Shown in pieces: positions 1-5,937 of a DNA stretch of 7,639 nt. The translations under genes were made by a program, and so were the position numbers. The DNA comes from Spirochaetaceae bacterium (GTDB taxonomy: Bacteria > Spirochaetota > Spirochaetia > Treponematales > Breznakiellaceae): the NCBI GenBank assembly GCA_031257135.1, contig JAIRPH010000098.1, positions 1 through 7,639 on the forward strand, given 5' to 3'. Each line of letters opens with the position of its first letter. Within the stretch, counting starts at the first letter, position 1. Below the pieces are notes generated by a model. It had not been told where the DNA came from. It did not search any database and saw nothing but the letters and a program-made list of their open reading frames with translations.

Positions 1-1125
1 GGGGTGCAGTCTTCAAGCCGGGAGAACTACCTGATACCGGTTGACGCGGACTTGCCCAGCGAGAGCTATCTGCGTCAGCGGGCGATTTCGGCGCAGACTC
101 TGATGAACGAGCTGAATGAAGCGGGCAACGCTCTGAATGTGGTGATTATCGACGCGTGCCGGTCTAATCCGTTCAAGTGGTGGCGAGACGGCGTCAACGG
201 GTTGAGCGGCGTACGGAATCAGCCTGCGGACAGTATTATCGTGTATGCGACGAGCGAGGATTCGGTTGCCTCCGACGGGACCGGGCGGAACGGGGTATTC
301 ACGGAGCATTTGCTGAACAACTTGAGGGTTCCCGGTTTGGAAGTTAGCGAGGTAATCCGGCGCACCGGCGCGGATGTAATTCGCGCGAGCGGCGGGAAAC
401 AGCGTCCTGCGATATACAATCAGTTTTTCGGCATCGCCTACTTGGGAAGCAGACCGGGCGGAACGCCCGCGCCCGCGCCGCAACCCGCGACTACGCCGTC
501 CTCGCAACCTTCGACTACGCCGAATCCCGCGCCCGCAACCGCGGCTGTTCCCTCTGGGCTTGAGTGGAAAGCCGAAGGCTCAGGGGTTACGATTACGAAG
601 TATACCGGTTCGGCAACTCGGGTTGTGATACCAGACCGGATTAACGGCATACCGGTCACCGCTATCGGGCATGGAGCGTTTCATAATTGCCTAACTCTGA
701 CCAGCGTCAGCATCCCCTCATCAGTTACCGCTATCGGGGTATGGGCGTTTTACGGCTGTTTGAGTTTGACCAGTATCACTATACCTCCCTCAGTTACCAC
801 TATCGAGGCTCAGGCGTTTTTTGGATGCGAAAGTCTGACCAGCGTCACCATACCTCCGTCAGTTACTACTATCGGAAATGTGGCGTTTGGTGGATGCACG
901 AGTCTGACCAGCGTCACTATACCTCCGTCAGTTATTGCTATCGGAATGTTGGCGTTTGTTGGATGCACGAGTCTGACCGGCGTCACTATACCTTCCTCAG
1001 TTATCGCTATCGAGTATCAGGCATTTAATTTATGTAGCAGACTGAAGAGTGTTACCCTTTCGCGGCGGACGCGAGTTAGAGAGGGGGCATTTCCTGAAGG
1101 CGTTCAGATACGCTACAGCGATTAG
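1..1125 (+). CDS. Caspase-like peptidase (C14 fold) with C-terminal BspA-type leucine-rich repeats, 5' end missing
   Basis: The reading frame is open from base 1, and the first codons (Gly-Val-Gln, then ENYLIPVDA) match what follows the catalytic His in bacterial caspase-family proteins (usual motif GHGVQ). The gene is therefore cut by the window edge, probably right after that His, and the GTG at 4 is an internal Val codon. Counting that Val as residue 1, the p20-like domain runs to about residue 147. It holds the catalytic Cys52 in VVIIDACRSNPF and the motif SVASDGTGRNGVFTE. A Pro/Thr/Ala-rich linker (about 149-185) leads to LRR_5/BspA repeats (about 186-373) of 23 residues, pattern VTIPPSVTTIG--AF-GC-SLTS. 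Such LRR domains often mediate protein or surface contacts, and caspase-like proteases are processing or signalling enzymes. The target is unknown. Any signal peptide would lie upstream of the window. The domain call is firm; the function is not. Confidence 0.85.
   Translation, partial: GVQSSSRENYLIPVDADLPSESYLRQRAISAQTLMNELNEAGNALNVVIIDACRSNPFKWWRDGVNGLSGVRNQPADSIIVYATSEDSVASDGTGRNGVFTEHLLNNLRVPGLEVSEVIRRTGADVIRASGGKQRPAIYNQFFGIAYLGSRPGGTPAPAPQPATTPSSQPSTTPNPAPATAAVPSGLEWKAEGSGVTITKYTGSATRVVIPDRINGIPVTAIGHGAFHNCLTLTSVSIPSSVTAIGVWAFYGCLSLTSITIPPSVTTIEAQAFFGCESLTSVTIPPSVTTIGNVAFGGCTSLTSVTIPPSVIAIGMLAFVGCTSLTGVTIPSSVIAIEYQAFNLCSRLKSVTLSRRTRVREGAFPEGVQIRYSD
706..1050 (+). repeat. Five tandem 69-bp units coding the 23-residue LRR repeats
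   Basis: Units begin at 706, 775, 844, 913 and 982, each coding a 23-residue repeat that starts at the (V/I)-(S/T)-IP motif. A degenerate unit lies on each side. Units 3 and 4 are nearly identical at DNA level: both share the run coding CTSLTS and the following IPPSV. This suggests recent duplication or gene conversion. Repetition in exact multiples of three also keeps a second frame open (687-1028), which is a by-product and not a gene. Confidence 0.85.
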
Positions 1126-1201
1126 TCATAGCGGGTGTGCGAGGGGGGTTGAGAGCAGTCCCTTGCGGGAAAGCCTCAGAAAAAACGCCCCGCGTCTAGG
1201 C

Positions 1202-1383
1202 TTGCGGGCTTCCGCCCCCCGCCGTCCGCGGGCTTCCGAGCAGGCGTTTGACGCCAAGCCCAGCGAGCGCAGGCGGGCTTCCGGCTTGTACCGCCCGCTT
1301 ACCGGGTTTCGGCGTTGTTTGCGGGCTTTGCGGGAAACGCCAGCCCGCGGGTTTCGGCTTGCGGGCGGCGGCGGGCTTCGCGG
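1202..1383 (+). repeat. Dispersed short repeat, GCGGGCTTCCG and variants
   Basis: GCGGGCTTCCG occurs exactly at 1204-1214, 1228-1238 and 1273-1283. Variants GCGGGCTTTGCGGG (from 1321) and GCGGGCTTCGCGG (1371-1383) follow. The starts are 24, 45, 48 and 50 bp apart, so the last four copies have a rough 45-50 bp period. Spacer sequences differ, so this is not a CRISPR array. The function is unknown; a genome-wide intergenic repeat family or a decayed repetitive gene are both possible. Confidence 0.55.
1321..1348. other. Inverted repeat in the GC-rich spacer
   Basis: GCGGGCT (1321-1327) pairs perfectly with AGCCCGC (1342-1348) across a 14-base loop. An outer pair, GGCGTT at 1311-1316 and AACGCC at 1336-1341, competes with it. 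No U-run follows, so it is not a classical terminator. Confidence 0.4.
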
Positions 1384-1405
1384 AAAAAAGCCGGCGGGCG
1401 TCCCC

Positions 1406-1434
1406 CGCTGAGGCGACCGCTAAAGCCTCCAGCG
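1406..1434. other. Inverted repeat in the GC-rich spacer
   Basis: CGCTGAGGC (1406-1414) pairs with GCCT-C-CAGCG (1425-1434), giving nine base pairs with one bulged C at 1429 and a 10-base loop. It sits just before the AT-rich patch. It could be a structured RNA element, a factor-dependent end for the upstream transcript, or part of the repeat family. The sequence alone does not decide. Confidence 0.4.
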
Positions 1435-1500
1435 TAGCGGGAAATCCCTGCGAGAAAATATTTTGAAAAAATCTTTAAAAACCGCACGAGGTGAGGCGAT

Positions 1501-1517
1501 AATTCCAGCGGAATTTT
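1501..1517 (+). terminator. Weak hairpin followed by a short T run, possible terminator
   Basis: AATTCC and GGAATT form a perfect six-pair stem with an AGC loop (1501-1515), followed directly by two more T residues and then CC. The stem is short and AT-rich, so termination would be inefficient. It is the only hairpin-plus-T arrangement between the caspase-LRR gene and gyrA. Confidence 0.2.
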
Positions 1518-1562
1518 CCAGTTTTCAGCAGGGAGGCGGTTTCGCGGAGGCTACGCCGCTCA

Positions 1563-1576
1563 AGCGTTAAAACGCT
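1563..1576. promoter_or_regulatory. Palindrome just upstream of the gyrA -35 box
   Basis: AGCGTT-AA-AACGCT is a near-perfect 14-bp dyad ending 13 bp before the -35 hexamer. It may be a protein-binding site or an upstream transcript hairpin. No regulator can be named. Confidence 0.35.
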
Positions 1577-1589
1577 GAAGGACAGTCCT

Positions 1590-1619
1590 TTGACATTCCC
1601 GTCGGTTTTGTAGTATAAT
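1590..1619 (+). promoter_or_regulatory. Sigma-70-type promoter of gyrA
   Basis: TTGACA at 1590-1595 and TATAAT at 1614-1619 are both exact consensus hexamers, separated by 18 bp. Transcription should start near 1626, giving a leader of about 30 nt before the GTG start at 1656. This predicts strong constitutive expression and makes gyrA independent of the upstream gene. Confidence 0.85.
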
Positions 1620-1634
1620 GTTATAAGATGTTAT
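1618..1634 (+). repeat. Seven-base direct repeat with 10-bp period at the gyrA transcription start
   Basis: ATGTTAT occurs at 1618-1624 and 1628-1634, and ATG recurs at 1638. The period is one DNA helical turn and the copies straddle the predicted start site. It may be an operator or a coincidence in AT-rich DNA. Confidence 0.3.
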
Positions 1635-1641
1635 GTAATGA

Positions 1642-1646
1642 AAGGA
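1642..1646 (+). promoter_or_regulatory. Ribosome-binding site of gyrA
   Basis: AAGGA lies nine bases before the GTG at 1656. It supports this GTG as the start; no in-frame ATG is better placed. Confidence 0.75.
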
Positions 1647-1655
1647 TAGTGTTCT

Positions 1656-4157
1656 GTGGCTAATATCGGTAAAATTATCCCTGTCGCTATAGAAGATGAA
1701 GTAAAGACCGCATATCTCAATTATGCGATGTCCGTTATCGTATCCAGAGCCTTGCCGGACGTGCGGGACGGTCTCAAACCGGTCCATAGGCGTCTGCTCT
1801 ACGCTATGGATGATCTGGGACTGCGCCCTAACGGAGCGACCAAAAAAAGCGCGCGTATTGTCGGCGACGCTATGGGTAAGTATCACCCCCACGGCGACGC
1901 CTCGCTCTACGACGCTTTGGTCAGAATGGCTCAAGATTTCTCCCTCCGCTACCCGCTGGTGCAGGGACAAGGGAACTTCGGTTCCGTAGATGGAGACCCG
2001 CCCGCGGCGTCCCGATATACCGAAGCCCGGCTCTCCAAAACCGGCGACGAAATGCTTCAAGACCTCAATAAGGAAACCGTAGATTTCGTCCCGAACTATG
2101 ACGAGTCTCTTTTGGAGCCGTCGGTACTGCCCGCGGCGGTTCCTAATCTGCTGGTCAACGGCTCCAGCGGTATCGCGGTAGGCATGGCTACCAACATGGC
2201 GCCTCACAACCTCGCGGAAGTCTGCGAGGCGGTCTGCGCCTATATCGACAACCCGGAGCTTACGGTAGACGATCTGATGCAGTATATCGCCGGACCTGAC
2301 TTCCCTACGGGCGGAATCGTTTTCGGCAGGCAGGGCATCAAGGAAGCCTACAAAACCGGACGAGGAAAACTGCTCATCCGCGGACGGTTCGACGTAGAAA
2401 CGACCAAGTCAGGCAGAGAGATCATCGTCTTCACTGAGATTCCCTACACCGTAAATAAGGCGGCTCTTCTTGAGCGAATCGGCTCGCTCGCCCGAGAAAA
2501 GGTCATCGACGGCATCGCCGCCTCCAACGACGAATCCGACCGGGACGGAATGAGAATCGTCATCGAGCTGAAAAAAGGCGCGATCCTTAAAGTCGTACTG
2601 AATCAGCTTTTCTCTCATACGGCGTTGCAGTCTTCTTTCGGCATCATCAATCTTGCGCTGGTGAACGGCAAACCTCAATGCCTTACCCTCAAAGAGCTGA
2701 TCCGCTACTTCGTGGACCACCGGATAGCCGTGGTGACCCGCCGGACTCAGCACGATCTGCGGAAAGCTCAGGAACGGGCGCATATCTTGGAAGGGCTTAT
2801 GATCGCGTTGCAACATATAGACGAAATCGTGGCGATCATCAAAGGCTCTAAGGATATACAGTCCGCCAAAGCCGCCCAACAGGAACGGTTTCACCTTTCA
2901 GAGGCGCAGGTTCAAGCCATCGTCGATATGCGTCTCGGACGGCTCACGGCTCTTGAAACAGAAAAACTACAGCAGGAGCTTAACGGACTGCTTCTTCAAA
3001 TCTCCTACTTTACCTCCCTCTTGGAAGATAGACAGAAACTCTTACAAGCAATCAAGGACGAAACTAAGGATATCGCCCAACGATACGGCGATAAACGGCG
3101 CACCGAAATCGTAGCCGGCGAAGTCGAGCATATCAACGTAGAAGACCTGATTAAGCCGGAAGAGATGATCATCCTTATCTCCAATCTGGGCTACATCAAG
3201 CGGGTGCCGGTAGCCTCCTACCGAAACCAGAGCCGCGGCGGAAAAGGCATGATCAGCGCGAAACTCGCGGAAGACGACTTTATTTCCCGCCTCTTTGTGG
3301 CTTCCACCCATGAATACATCATATTCATTACCAGCGCAGGCAAAGCCTACTGGGTCAAGGTTCACGAAGTGCCGGAAGGCTCCCGGATATCCAAAGGAAC
3401 GCACATCAAAAGCCTCTTTACCTTCGCGCCGGAAGAAGAGATTACCGCGGTGGCGTCTTTCAAAGACTTCGCCGAAGATCGGTATCTTTTCATGGGAACC
3501 GCCAGAGGCATTGTCAAAAAGATAAAGATCAGCGAATTCGCCAACGCCAGAACAAGAGGCGTTTACGCGGTCAACCTAGACGAAGGAGATAAACTGGTAA
3601 GCGCGCTTCTCACCGGCGGCGGCGACGAGGTAATGCTCATCTCCCGGCAGGGTCAGGCGTTACGCACCAATGAAGCCCACGTCCGATCTATGGGACGTAC
3701 CGCTCACGGCATTAAAGGCTTGAAACTCGACGAAGGGGATGAACTCATAGGACTGCTGAGAGTTGACGATCAGGAATCGATGCTCCTGCTTTCAAAATAC
3801 GGGTACGGCAAACGAGTGGACTTCAGCGAATTTTCCGCGCACGGCCGCGGCGGCGGCGGACAGCGCATCTACACGGTCGCCGAGAAAACCGGCGAACTCG
3901 CAGGATGCGTAAACGTCTTGGAAGAAGAAGAGATTCTATGCATCACCAGCCAAGGCAAATCCATCAAGGTCAAAGTAAGCGACATCAGAATAATGGGACG
4001 AGCCGCTCAGGGAGTGCGGATTTTCAGAATAGACGAGCCGGATTTCGTAATCGGCGTAGATAGAGTCGTACAGGAAGACTATAAAAAGAAAACCGCAACG
4101 CCTGAGCCGGCGGAAACAGATAATCTCTTCGCGGAGGAGGACGGCAGTCAGGAATAA
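1656..4157 (+). CDS. gyrA: DNA gyrase subunit A
   Basis: GyrA is the DNA-cleaving subunit of gyrase, a GyrA2GyrB2 enzyme that introduces negative supercoils using ATP. The 833-residue product is complete. The breakage-reunion domain has SRALPDVRDGLKPVHRR (30-46), KYHPHGDASLYD (75-86), and the catalytic Tyr121 in AASRYTEARL. The C-terminal domain has the GyrA box QSRGGKG (525-531), which marks gyrase and not topoisomerase IV. Box-like loops recur near 574, 630, 680, 730 and 781, consistent with a six-bladed wheel. The length matches the shorter non-enterobacterial GyrA type (E. coli has 875), and the tail is acidic. The residue equivalent to E. coli Ser83 is Ala82, while Asp86 (E. coli Asp87) is kept. 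No gyrB is adjacent. The gene has its own consensus promoter and ends facing clpP. Confidence 0.97.
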   Translation: MANIGKIIPVAIEDEVKTAYLNYAMSVIVSRALPDVRDGLKPVHRRLLYAMDDLGLRPNGATKKSARIVGDAMGKYHPHGDASLYDALVRMAQDFSLRYPLVQGQGNFGSVDGDPPAASRYTEARLSKTGDEMLQDLNKETVDFVPNYDESLLEPSVLPAAVPNLLVNGSSGIAVGMATNMAPHNLAEVCEAVCAYIDNPELTVDDLMQYIAGPDFPTGGIVFGRQGIKEAYKTGRGKLLIRGRFDVETTKSGREIIVFTEIPYTVNKAALLERIGSLAREKVIDGIAASNDESDRDGMRIVIELKKGAILKVVLNQLFSHTALQSSFGIINLALVNGKPQCLTLKELIRYFVDHRIAVVTRRTQHDLRKAQERAHILEGLMIALQHIDEIVAIIKGSKDIQSAKAAQQERFHLSEAQVQAIVDMRLGRLTALETEKLQQELNGLLLQISYFTSLLEDRQKLLQAIKDETKDIAQRYGDKRRTEIVAGEVEHINVEDLIKPEEMIILISNLGYIKRVPVASYRNQSRGGKGMISAKLAEDDFISRLFVASTHEYIIFITSAGKAYWVKVHEVPEGSRISKGTHIKSLFTFAPEEEITAVASFKDFAEDRYLFMGTARGIVKKIKISEFANARTRGVYAVNLDEGDKLVSALLTGGGDEVMLISRQGQALRTNEAHVRSMGRTAHGIKGLKLDEGDELIGLLRVDDQESMLLLSKYGYGKRVDFSEFSAHGRGGGGQRIYTVAEKTGELAGCVNVLEEEEILCITSQGKSIKVKVSDIRIMGRAAQGVRIFRIDEPDFVIGVDRVVQEDYKKKTATPEPAETDNLFAEEDGSQE

Positions 4158-4164
4158 GATAGCC

Positions 4165-4188
4165 GTGCATCGCAGGAGCGCGATGCAC
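4165..4188. terminator. Hairpin between convergent gyrA and clpP
   Basis: GTGCATCGC (4165-4173) and GCGATGCAC (4180-4188) form a perfect nine-pair stem with a six-base loop, AGGAGC. It starts 7 bp after the gyrA stop and ends 14 bp before the clpP stop, so it could serve both strands. Neither side has a T run, so intrinsic termination would be atypical; a 3'-end protecting or factor-assisted role is possible. Confidence 0.6.
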
Positions 4189-4202
4189 AGGCGACATCGG
4201 CG

Positions 4203-4802
4203 TTACAGATCGCTTCGGTTGACGATAACCTTAGCGATAAGACCGTACCGAACCGCTTCTTCCGCGTTCATCCAGAAGTCCCGATCCGTGTCCTTTTCAA
4301 CCTGAGAAAAATCCGCGCCGGTTTCGTCGGCAATGAGCCGGTTTATCTTGCCCCGCAGTTTATCCAGTTCCCGCGCGTGGATTTCAATGTCCGTAGCAAC
4401 CCCCCGAATACCCGAAAGAGGCTGATGGATAAGATAATGACTGTTCGGAAGCCCCGCCCGCCGCTCCTTGGGAGCGGCAAGCTGAACAATCGCCGCCGCG
4501 CTTGCTACCAGCCCCATGCCGATAGTCCAAACCGGCGGTTTAATAAACCGGATCATGTCGAATATCCCATATCCCGCGTCCGCGTCGCCTCCCGGCGAAT
4601 CGATAAAAATGCGGATAGGCTCGTCGTTCATATCCTCCAAGAGAAGAAGCTGGCGGATAGTCCGCTCCGCAAGGTCTTTCTTTATCTCCCCGGAAAGCAG
4701 GATAGTCCGGGTTTTCAGCATCTTATGTAAAAGCGGGTCCGGTCCGGATTCTTTGGCGGATTCTTTCTCTTTTTCATCGTCTTCGTTTTTATATCGTTGC
4801 AT
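4203..4802 (-). CDS. clpP: ATP-dependent Clp protease proteolytic subunit (orphan ClpP paralogue)
   Basis: ClpP forms a cytoplasmic serine-protease barrel that degrades proteins fed by a Clp ATPase. I prefer the start at 4802 (199 residues) because AAGGA lies seven bases upstream, whereas the ATG at 4820 (205 residues) has no such site. From 4802 the triad is complete: Ser101 in MGLVASAAA, His126 in LIHQPLSG and Asp175 in DTDRDFW. SPGGDADAG is the oxyanion-hole region. The serine motif is ASAAA and not the common ASMGA. The N-terminus (about 4-25) is a highly charged Glu/Lys/Asp stretch in place of a usual propeptide, so the axial pore region may differ. No clpX or tig is next to it, which suggests a second, stand-alone ClpP. 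It lies 41 bp after the M23 peptidase gene with no terminator between, so co-transcription is likely. Confidence 0.9.
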   Translation of the reverse strand: MQRYKNEDDEKEKESAKESGPDPLLHKMLKTRTILLSGEIKKDLAERTIRQLLLLEDMNDEPIRIFIDSPGGDADAGYGIFDMIRFIKPPVWTIGMGLVASAAAIVQLAAPKERRAGLPNSHYLIHQPLSGIRGVATDIEIHARELDKLRGKINRLIADETGADFSQVEKDTDRDFWMNAEEAVRYGLIAKVIVNRSDL

Positions 4803-4809
4803 TAAAAGT

Positions 4810-4814
4810 TCCTT
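4810..4814 (-). promoter_or_regulatory. Ribosome-binding site that sets the clpP start
   Basis: On the minus strand AAGGA (plus-strand TCCTT) precedes ATG at 4802 by seven bases. It lies inside the longer reading frame that begins at 4820, which argues that the longer form is not the main product. Confidence 0.7.
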
Positions 4815-4843
4815 ATTCATGTAGCTATAATAATCAAGAGCGT

Positions 4844-5872
4844 TTATTTAATCAACGGACGGGGATTAACGGTGACGCCATTCTTATACACCGTAAAGTG
4901 CAAGTGCGGACCGGTGCTGAGACCGGTACTGCCTGCATCGCCGATGCGCTCGCCCGTTTCGACATACGCGCCCGGCTTGGTCCGAATCACGCTCATGTGT
5001 CCGTAAAGCGTCCGATACCCGGAATGATGAGAAATCACCACATAATTGCCGTAAACGCTGTCATATCCCGCAATGGCAACCCGTCCTGACATAGCCGCTT
5101 TTATAGGCGTTCCCATAGGGACTCCTATATCCATTCCCGAATGGAACTGCCGTCCTTGTCCGGTAAACGGACTGGATCGATAGCCGTAATTCGAGGTGAT
5201 GCGCCCCCGCACGGGCCAGGCGAAAAGATCGCCGTTAATCTCTTGGAGGTCTATTAAGTCGAGTTTCGCTCCGGGAATAAAGATGCTGGCGTTAGCTTTC
5301 AGGTTTTCAGAAAACAGCTCGTTTGCCATTAGGATTGACTGCATAGTAGTATCGAATTTTTTTGCAACGCTTGACAAAGTATCGCCGTTTTTTACAAAGT
5401 ACAGAATACCGTCCTGATTAGGAATCCGCAAGGTCTGATCCACCCGCAAAGTTCGGGCGTTAGTAATCCCGTTTACCGAAATAATCGTATCCTGATTTAA
5501 ACCGAATTTTTGAGCCATAACGCCGATAGTATCGCCTTGCTGAATCGTATAAGAGGTGTAAAGCAGGAGTTCAGGCCGGGAAAACTCCGCCGGTTCCGGG
5601 AGACCCTCCACAAAGGAAACGGTTTCGAGGGTCGGACCTTGCGCGCTTTCAAAAGAAAGTCCGCCCATTGCCTGTTCAGGATCGATCTCCTCTGAAACGC
5701 CCGCCTGTTTTTGGGGCTTTCCCGCGAAGACTAAACCGCCGAGAGGCGACATATAATACGCTAAACTTGCAACCATCATCCATCTTAGCAAGGTCTTGTA
5801 CCACGGAACATGGGTCCCTATACTTTTACGAATCCTTTGATATACGCTACTTATATTCAAGCCGCCTTTCAT
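4844..5872 (-). CDS. LysM-domain M23 family metallopeptidase (peptidoglycan hydrolase)
   Basis: The 342-residue protein is a zinc endopeptidase of the lysostaphin/LytM type, expected to cut peptide cross-links in peptidoglycan outside the inner membrane. A basic N-terminus (1-30) and a hydrophobic stretch (31-49) end in VFA-G, a possible signal-peptidase site at 50/51; an uncleaved anchor is the alternative. Two LysM peptidoglycan-binding modules follow (about 106-151, YTIQQGDTIGVMAQKFGL; about 157-201, YFVKNGDTLSSVAKKF). The M23 domain (about 218-340) has all active residues: His244 and Asp248 (HSGMD), His292 (YGHMS), and His323/His325 (GPHLHF). It is therefore predicted active, unlike EnvC/NlpD-type activators. 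AAAAGGA at 5884-5890 lies 11 bases before the start, which is a slightly long gap. It leads a probable two-gene unit with clpP. Confidence 0.93.
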   Translation of the reverse strand: MKGGLNISSVYQRIRKSIGTHVPWYKTLLRWMMVASLAYYMSPLGGLVFAGKPQKQAGVSEEIDPEQAMGGLSFESAQGPTLETVSFVEGLPEPAEFSRPELLLYTSYTIQQGDTIGVMAQKFGLNQDTIISVNGITNARTLRVDQTLRIPNQDGILYFVKNGDTLSSVAKKFDTTMQSILMANELFSENLKANASIFIPGAKLDLIDLQEINGDLFAWPVRGRITSNYGYRSSPFTGQGRQFHSGMDIGVPMGTPIKAAMSGRVAIAGYDSVYGNYVVISHHSGYRTLYGHMSVIRTKPGAYVETGERIGDAGSTGLSTGPHLHFTVYKNGVTVNPRPLIK

Positions 5873-5905
5873 TATTCAAAACATCCTTTTACCAATATGT
5901 TTTTT

Positions 5906-5933
5906 ATTATATCTTTTTATCTAAATAATGCAA
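5906..5933 (-). promoter_or_regulatory. Promoter for the M23 peptidase-clpP unit
   Basis: On the minus strand a perfect TATAAT (plus 5906-5911) lies 16 bp after TTGCAT (plus 5928-5933), which keeps only the TTG of the -35 consensus. The gap between the synthase stop at 5938 and the M23 start is very AT-rich. Transcription would start near 5899, leaving a leader of about 25 nt that includes the AAAAGGA site. Confidence 0.6.
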
Positions 5934-5937
5934 GCCT

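Larger units (their letters stand above)
1126..1589. other. Non-coding spacer, GC-rich then AT-rich, with no recognisable gene
   Basis: This stretch separates the caspase-LRR gene from the gyrA promoter. Bases about 1140-1440 are strongly GC-rich and repetitive. Bases 1456-1483 switch to an A/T-rich patch (runs of A and T around TATTTTGAAAAAATC). Bases 1484-1589 are mixed and carry two short palindromes. Open frames exist on both strands (1049-1411, 1248-1466 and 1299-1487), but their products are low-complexity Arg/Ala/Gly strings with no known motif and no clear ribosome-binding site. I read them as chance frames in GC-rich DNA. No strong intrinsic terminator for the preceding gene is visible. 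Confidence 0.6.

Noticed and set aside
4..6. GTG at 4 as the start codon of the caspase-LRR gene
   Set aside because: The frame is open to base 1 and the first codons fit the Gly-Val-Gln that follows the catalytic His in this family, so the GTG is an internal Val.
13..507. A 164-codon minus-strand frame opposite the caspase domain
   Set aside because: It lies antisense to a clear domain, is Arg-rich and has no family signature.
687..1028. A 113-codon + strand frame inside the LRR region
   Set aside because: It is the second frame of the 69-bp repeats; its repetition copies the periodicity of the real gene and it has no known motif.
1202..1383. A CRISPR array from the recurring GCGGGCTTC motif
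   Set aside because: The core is only 9-11 bp, the copies vary, and the spacing runs from 24 to 50 bp.
1049..1487. Frames at 1049-1411, 1248-1466 (+) and 1299-1487 (-) in the spacer
   Set aside because: Products are low-complexity Arg/Ala/Gly strings that overlap one another in GC-rich repeats, with no good ribosome site or motif.
1560..2207. A 215-codon minus-strand frame over the gyrA promoter and 5' end
   Set aside because: It is antisense to the conserved GyrA active-site region and a consensus promoter; no family features are present.
2409..2894. Minus-strand frames within gyrA (also 3042-3404 and 3362-3544)
   Set aside because: All are shadows of the conserved gyrA frame.
4377..4824. 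Plus-strand frames opposite clpP (4377-4730 and 4516-4824)
   Set aside because: They are antisense to a ClpP with an intact triad and have no recognisable domains.
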